NCBI RefSeq assembly: GCF_002994445.1
Contig: NZ_MRZJ01000001.1
Location: 310,001-374,000 of the forward strand
DNA length: 64,000 nt
DNA from: Staphylococcus simulans
GTDB taxonomy: Bacteria > Bacillota > Bacilli > Staphylococcales > Staphylococcaceae
Direction of reading: 5' to 3'
Shown: positions 59,811 through 64,000 of the stretch, one piece after another
Position numbering within the stretch: position 1 is the stretch's first letter
Layout: each line of letters begins with the position of its first letter
Notes under the pieces: model-generated
Told to the model about the DNA's origin: nothing
Seen by the model: the letters and a program-made list of their open reading frames with translations, nothing else
Database searches by the model: none
Translations under genes and position numbers: made by a program

Positions 59811-59819
59811 TGATATAAT
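59811..59819 (+). promoter_or_regulatory. Extended -10 promoter of the zinc-finger gene and cvfC
   Basis: TGaTATAAT (TG 59811-59812, TATAAT 59814-59819). The predicted start, near 59826, lies just before the leader hairpin described next. Confidence 0.55.
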
Positions 59820-59829
59820 GATGCTAAAT

Positions 59830-59885
59830 TAATCGTCCTTAAAACCATTTAGGGTGGTATTAATTTGAAAAGGGAGTGACGATTA
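59830..59885 (+). promoter_or_regulatory. Leader hairpin covering the start region of the zinc-finger gene
   Basis: TAATCGTC (59830-59837) pairs perfectly with GACGATTA (59878-59885). Inside, ACCA (59844-59847) pairs with TGGT (59855-59858). The 3' arm includes the bases right after the ribosome site GGGAG (59872-59876) and the possible start codons. It does not match a riboswitch class I know. Confidence 0.5.
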
Positions 59886-60070
59886 TTTTTTCAAAATCAG
59901 AAAAACGAGCGCTTGATTCAATTGATGATTTGCTGAACACTTACTGCAAAAATTGCGAGCTCAAACAATATAATCGTAAAACTAAGGGCAAAACATATGC
60001 CCATCATTTTTGTATCGGTGAATGTTCAGTAGGAAAACAAATCAAGCAGTTTGGTAATGAATTACAATAA
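59876..60070 (+). CDS. Small zinc-finger domain protein
   Basis: About 62-64 residues. Four cysteines in two pairs, YCKNCELK and HHFCIGECSVG, with flanking histidines, suggest a zinc site; the core FSKSEKRALDSIDDLLNTYC is conserved in staphylococci as I recall. Function unknown. Start is unclear: GTG 59876 shares a base with the ribosome site GGGAG, and the only codons at normal spacing are ATT at 59882 or 59885. cvfC follows 15 nt after the stop. Confidence 0.75.
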   Translation: MTIIFSKSEKRALDSIDDLLNTYCKNCELKQYNRKTKGKTYAHHFCIGECSVGKQIKQFGNELQ

Positions 60071-60085
60071 TTGGAGGTTATTTTG

Positions 60086-61201
60086 ATGGAAATCGTTCGT
60101 GTTGAACCCACACCCAGTCCGAATACCATGAAAGTGGTACTTAGTAAAAAAAGAGAGGACAATCAATCCTCCACATATACAAAAGTAAAAGAAGGACAAC
60201 CTGATTTTATCAATCGTTTATTAGAGGTAGAAGGTGTCAAATCGATTTTTTACGTGATTGATTTCCTGGCCATCGACAAACAGCCTAAAGCAGATTGGGA
60301 AACAGTACTGCCGAATATTACTGCTGCACTAGGGGATGAGGATACTGCATCAGCAGATGAACCAAAACCAGACGAACATTTCGGTGAGGTTAAAGCTGAA
60401 GTTTTAAAATTCAAAGGCATACCTTATCAAATCAAACTGACAACAACTGACGATGAACAACGCAAACAATTACCGGCAAACTTTGTAGATACTATGCTTG
60501 CTGCACAAAAAGACGATGACAACGTGGTCTTTATGCGCAAATGGGAAGACTTAGGCACACGGTACGGTGATGTAGCTGAAGTAATGGAAGCTGTTGAAGA
60601 AGAAATCATCGCAATGTACCCACAAGACAAATTGGATGCTATGAAACAAGAAGCGCTGGAAACAGATATTGTAGTGCCTGAAACTAAATATCAGCACGTT
60701 ACTGTTGATGAGTTTAACCAAGCAGAAGATTGGAAAGCACAACTGAGAATGCTGAAATCTTTCCCAACACCGACAAAAGAGGATTATCCATTATTAGAAA
60801 CTGCGTTAGCACATTCTAAAGTACCTATTCGCAGAGAAGCAATCGTGCTTGCAAGTATGGTGGAGGATGAATCTGTGTTACCTTATATGTATCAAGGTTT
60901 ACAAGATAAAAATCCAGGCGTACGCCGAACTGCAGGCGATGGTTTAAGCGATTTAGGCTTTAAAGCTGCATTGCCGGAAATGGAAAAAGCTTTAGATGAT
61001 CCTCAAAAGATTGTACGCTGGCGCGCAGCAATGTTTATGTTTGATGAAGGCGGAGAAGCACAGCTTCCTGCATTGAAAGCACACGAGGATGACGATGCTT
61101 ATGAAGTAAAACTTCAAATTCAAATGGCGATTTCCAGAATTGAAAAAGGCGATGAAGCATTAGGCTCTGTTTGGAAACAAATCGCAAACCGCAATAAATA
61201 A
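60086..61201 (+). CDS. cvfC: Conserved virulence factor C-like protein, Nfu-N plus HEAT repeats
   Basis: 371 residues. Residues 1-90 resemble the Nfu/NifU N-terminal domain ([30 protein letters not shown]). The last 150 hold HEAT-like repeats ([45 protein letters not shown]). S. aureus CvfC was found in a silkworm virulence screen; its molecular role is unclear. ATG 60086 is 8 nt after TTGGAGG. Probably co-transcribed with the zinc-finger gene. Confidence 0.9.
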   Translation: MEIVRVEPTPSPNTMKVVLSKKREDNQSSTYTKVKEGQPDFINRLLEVEGVKSIFYVIDFLAIDKQPKADWETVLPNITAALGDEDTASADEPKPDEHFGEVKAEVLKFKGIPYQIKLTTTDDEQRKQLPANFVDTMLAAQKDDDNVVFMRKWEDLGTRYGDVAEVMEAVEEEIIAMYPQDKLDAMKQEALETDIVVPETKYQHVTVDEFNQAEDWKAQLRMLKSFPTPTKEDYPLLETALAHSKVPIRREAIVLASMVEDESVLPYMYQGLQDKNPGVRRTAGDGLSDLGFKAALPEMEKALDDPQKIVRWRAAMFMFDEGGEAQLPALKAHEDDDAYEVKLQIQMAISRIEKGDEALGSVWKQIANRNK

Positions 61202-61277
61202 TCGATTCAGTTGAATTAGATTACATTTCGGAATTTTTCATGTAAAATAAACTATAATTGATATAGGAGTGTATATT

Positions 61278-61712
61278 ATGAATCCATATGAAGCGTATAT
61301 GAAAGAACTCGCACAAGGCATGCGTAATGAGTTAACACAAAATGATTTTGAAAGTCTAGAAACTGCAGAAGCAGTAGATAATTATATGAATAATGTCGGT
61401 GCAGATGAAACTACATTTGTAGTGATTAATTCGACTTGCGGTTGCGCAGCTGGTTTAGCGCGTCCTGCAGCTGTAGCAGTAGCAGAACAAAATGATAAGA
61501 AACCAGACCATAAAGTAACTGTTTTTGCTGGTCAAGATAAAGAAGCAACACAAGAAATGAGAGAATTTATTCAACAAGTACCTTCAAGTCCGTCTTATGC
61601 ATTATTTAAAGGCACTGAATTGAAACACTTTATGCCGCGTGAATATATCGAAGGTCGCGACATCCAAGATATTTGTATGGATATTAAAGACATGTTCGAT
61701 GAGAATTGTTAA
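61278..61712 (+). CDS. brxA: Bacilliredoxin BrxA (YphP family)
   Basis: 144 residues, thioredoxin-like fold with the bacilliredoxin active site Cys54-Gly55-Cys56 (NSTCGCAAG). Removes bacillithiol from S-bacillithiolated proteins; YpdA and BshA in this window complete the cycle. An in-frame GTG at 61269 is part of the ribosome site; ATG 61278 is 8 nt away. A TATAAT at 61253-61258 is a possible -10. Confidence 0.94.
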   Translation: MNPYEAYMKELAQGMRNELTQNDFESLETAEAVDNYMNNVGADETTFVVINSTCGCAAGLARPAAVAVAEQNDKKPDHKVTVFAGQDKEATQEMREFIQQVPSSPSYALFKGTELKHFMPREYIEGRDIQDICMDIKDMFDENC

Positions 61713-61749
61713 TTATTAATTTCTATTTGATTGATTAAATAGAAGGTAC

Positions 61750-61803
61750 GGGACAATTTTTGATGGGTAGGATATGCATGCTCATCAATTGTCCCATTTT
61801 TTA
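61750..61803 (+). terminator. Terminator between brxA and thyA
   Basis: GGGACAATT plus GATG pair with CATC plus AATTGTCCC (right arm ends 61795), followed by ATTTTTTATAAAA. It ends 35 nt before thyA, leaving little room for a thyA promoter. Confidence 0.87.
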
Positions 61804-61837
61804 TAAAACGATACATATTAAAAAGGAGGTCGCGTAT

Positions 61838-62791
61838 ATGAATCCATTCGATAAAGCCTATCATGAATTATGCGAAGAAATTTTAGCCATCGGTAACGAA
61901 CGCGATGATCGTACGCACACAGGAACTATTTCTAAATTCGGTCATCAATTACGTTTTGATTTAAGTAAAGGCTTTCCGCTGCTTACGACTAAAAAAGTAT
62001 CTTTTAAGTTAGTCGCAACGGAGCTGATTTGGTTTATTAAAGGCGATACAAATATCAAATACTTACTAGAATATAATAATAATATTTGGAATGAATGGGC
62101 ATTTGAAAAATATATTGCCTCAGAAGATTATCAAGGTCCAGATATGACGAATTTCGGTCATCGCGCCTTGCAAGATCCAGAATTCAATGCGTTGTACCAA
62201 GAAGAAATGGAAAAATTCAAATCACGTATTTTAAATGATGATGAATTTGCAAAAAAGCACGGTGATTTAGGGAATGTATATGGTAAACAATGGCGAGATT
62301 GGGTAGGTGCTGACGGCAAGCATTATGACCAATTAGCGACAGTAATAGAACAAATTAAAAACAATCCTACATCAAGACGCCACATTGTATCTGCTTGGAA
62401 TCCGTCTGAAATCGATACAATGGCTTTACCGCCTTGTCATACAATGTTCCAATTTTATGTACAAGACGGCAAACTAAGTTGTCAATTGTATCAACGCAGC
62501 GCAGACATTTTCTTAGGTGTACCTTTTAATATCGCAAGCTACAGTTTGCTGACACATTTAATTGCAAAAGAATGCGGACTTGAAGTGGGAGAGTTTGTGC
62601 ATACATTCGGTGATGCACATATTTATTCAAATCACATTGATGCAATTCAAAAACAATTGAGCCGAGATAGTTACGCTCCGCCTGAACTTAAGATTAATTC
62701 AGACCGCTCTCTATTCGATATTGAATATGAGGACTTGGAAATTATCGGTTACCAATCTCACCCTGGCATTAAAGCGCCGATTGCAGTTTAA
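61838..62791 (+). CDS. thyA: Thymidylate synthase
   Basis: 317 residues. Catalytic Cys200 in [16 protein letters not shown] with the phosphate-binding arginines 180-181, and DRTHTGT near the start. Methylates dUMP to dTMP using methylene-tetrahydrofolate, yielding dihydrofolate for the enzyme encoded next. The ATG at 61838 is 8 nt after AAAAGGAGG. The frame is open upstream through the terminator, which is not coding. Confidence 0.97.
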   Translation: MNPFDKAYHELCEEILAIGNERDDRTHTGTISKFGHQLRFDLSKGFPLLTTKKVSFKLVATELIWFIKGDTNIKYLLEYNNNIWNEWAFEKYIASEDYQGPDMTNFGHRALQDPEFNALYQEEMEKFKSRILNDDEFAKKHGDLGNVYGKQWRDWVGADGKHYDQLATVIEQIKNNPTSRRHIVSAWNPSEIDTMALPPCHTMFQFYVQDGKLSCQLYQRSADIFLGVPFNIASYSLLTHLIAKECGLEVGEFVHTFGDAHIYSNHIDAIQKQLSRDSYAPPELKINSDRSLFDIEYEDLEIIGYQSHPGIKAPIAV

Positions 62792-62797
62792 ATATAA

Positions 62798-63307
<510 letters not shown>

Positions 63308-63319
63308 GAGGTTATCGGC

Positions 63320-64000
63320 ATGCGTAAAAAAATTGTAACAGACTCAACATCAGATTTGCCCCAATCTTATTTAGAAGCAAACGATATACATGTAATTCCT
63401 TTAAATCTGACTATCGATGGTGTCTCATATGTAGATCAGCAAGACATTTCTTCTGAAAGAGTCATCGAACTGATTGAAGAAGATGCTGATATCAAAACAA
63501 GCCAGCCTCCTATCGGCAAATTCATCGAAATGTACGATGAACTCGGCAAAGACGGTTCTGAAATCATTAGTATCCATATGACTTCAGGCCTCAGCGGAAC
63601 ATTCCAAACTGCTTATCAAGCAAGCCAAATGACAGATTCTAAAGTAACTGTCATCGATTCTAAGTCCATTTCATTTGGTTTAGGTTTTCAGCTTGAGCAT
63701 ATTGTTGAATGGAATAACGAAGGATTATCAACAGAAGAAATATTAGATAAACTTCAACACTTGCAAAGCAACATTAAACTCTTCGTCGTGATTGGACAAT
63801 TGAATCAGTTAATCAAAGGCGGGCGTATCGGTAAAGCAAAAGGTATGATTGGGAATATGATGCGTTTAAAACCTGTCGGTATTTTAGACGACGGACGTAT
63901 TAAAATCCTGCATAATGCACGTACACAAAAATCATGTATTCAAATGATTAAAAAGGAATTAGCATCATTTATCGATCAGCACTCCATTAAAAAGATCGGC
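63320..64000 (+). CDS. DegV-family fatty-acid-binding protein, N-terminal 227 residues
   Basis: Open to the right edge without a stop. Starts [14 protein letters not shown] with AGGAGG 8 nt before the ATG. Family features: [20 protein letters not shown], the fatty-acid pocket region [10 protein letters not shown], and [10 protein letters not shown]. DegV proteins bind fatty acids and in S. aureus the FakB members serve the fatty acid kinase; which paralogue this is cannot be stated. Follows folA by 12 nt. Confidence 0.93.
   Translation, partial: MRKKIVTDSTSDLPQSYLEANDIHVIPLNLTIDGVSYVDQQDISSERVIELIEEDADIKTSQPPIGKFIEMYDELGKDGSEIISIHMTSGLSGTFQTAYQASQMTDSKVTVIDSKSISFGLGFQLEHIVEWNNEGLSTEEILDKLQHLQSNIKLFVVIGQLNQLIKGGRIGKAKGMIGNMMRLKPVGILDDGRIKILHNARTQKSCIQMIKKELASFIDQHSIKKIG

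Overview
This window is core chromosome of a Staphylococcus. The genus call rests on the gene content and order (gnd, zwf, rnz, proC, fur-xerD, scpAB-rluB, srrAB, recQ, ebpS, ypdA, ansA, cmk, rpsA, der, gpsA, hup, hepS-menG-hepT, ndk, aroCBA, bshA-cca-birA-dinG, asnS, dnaD-nth, recU-pbp2, gpsB, rnpB, cvfC, brxA, thyA-folA). It also rests on genus-typical proteins such as EbpS, SrrAB and CvfC. From memory the proteins resemble but do not match S. aureus, so a coagulase-negative species is likely, perhaps near S. carnosus or S. simulans; the species is a low-confidence inference. I see no insertion sequence, prophage, CRISPR array, tRNA or rRNA gene, and both window edges cut genes (gnd at the left, a DegV-family gene at the right).

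Layout. 1-11.4 kb: the end of gnd, an AraC/GyrI-type regulator and zwf (pentose phosphate), RNase Z, proline synthesis, two oxidoreductases, ADP-ribose hydrolase, Fur with XerD, then the ScpA-ScpB-RluB operon. 11.4-21 kb: the SrrAB respiratory two-component system behind a long leader, an FMN riboswitch with the riboflavin transporter RibU, ferredoxin, a YpbB-RecQ pair, the repeat-containing surface protein EbpS and the bacillithiol disulfide reductase YpdA. 21-30 kb: asparaginase, CMP kinase, ribosomal protein S1, Der GTPase, GpsA, HU, the menaquinone side-chain genes hepS-menG-hepT and Ndk. 30-37 kb: one long operon, aroC-aroB-aroA-TPR protein-ypiB-DUF1405-Zn protease. 37-45 kb: MazG-like protein, bshA, cca, birA, dinG, then asnS. 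45-54 kb: dnaD-nth-ypoC facing recU-pbp2, then yppE-ypsA-gpsB, RNase P RNA, an rRNA methyltransferase and RarD. 54-64 kb: a double-GTPase dynamin with a FEN-type nuclease, a degenerate RNase H, a queuosine-precursor transporter behind a preQ1-I riboswitch, a small zinc-finger protein, CvfC, BrxA, and thyA-folA-degV.

The genes link in several ways. BshA, YpdA and BrxA are the synthesis, recycling and effector parts of the bacillithiol redox system, scattered over 42 kb. HepS/MenG/HepT build menaquinone, the electron carrier whose state SrrAB is thought to sense. RecU/PBP2, GpsB, DnaD, XerD, ScpAB, HU and the dynamin form a replication, segregation and division set.

I found no clearly unprecedented system. 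The most useful observations are regulatory: two riboswitches, a leader hairpin over the start of the zinc-finger gene, a cre-like site over the ndk promoter, a long srrAB leader and a PerR/Fur-type box at fur. Others are coding: a 53-codon repeat array in ebpS, a lost carboxylate in the RNase H homologue, a degenerate zinc site in RecQ, and several genes whose Shine-Dalgarno spacing points to a TTG start downstream of an earlier ATG/GTG.
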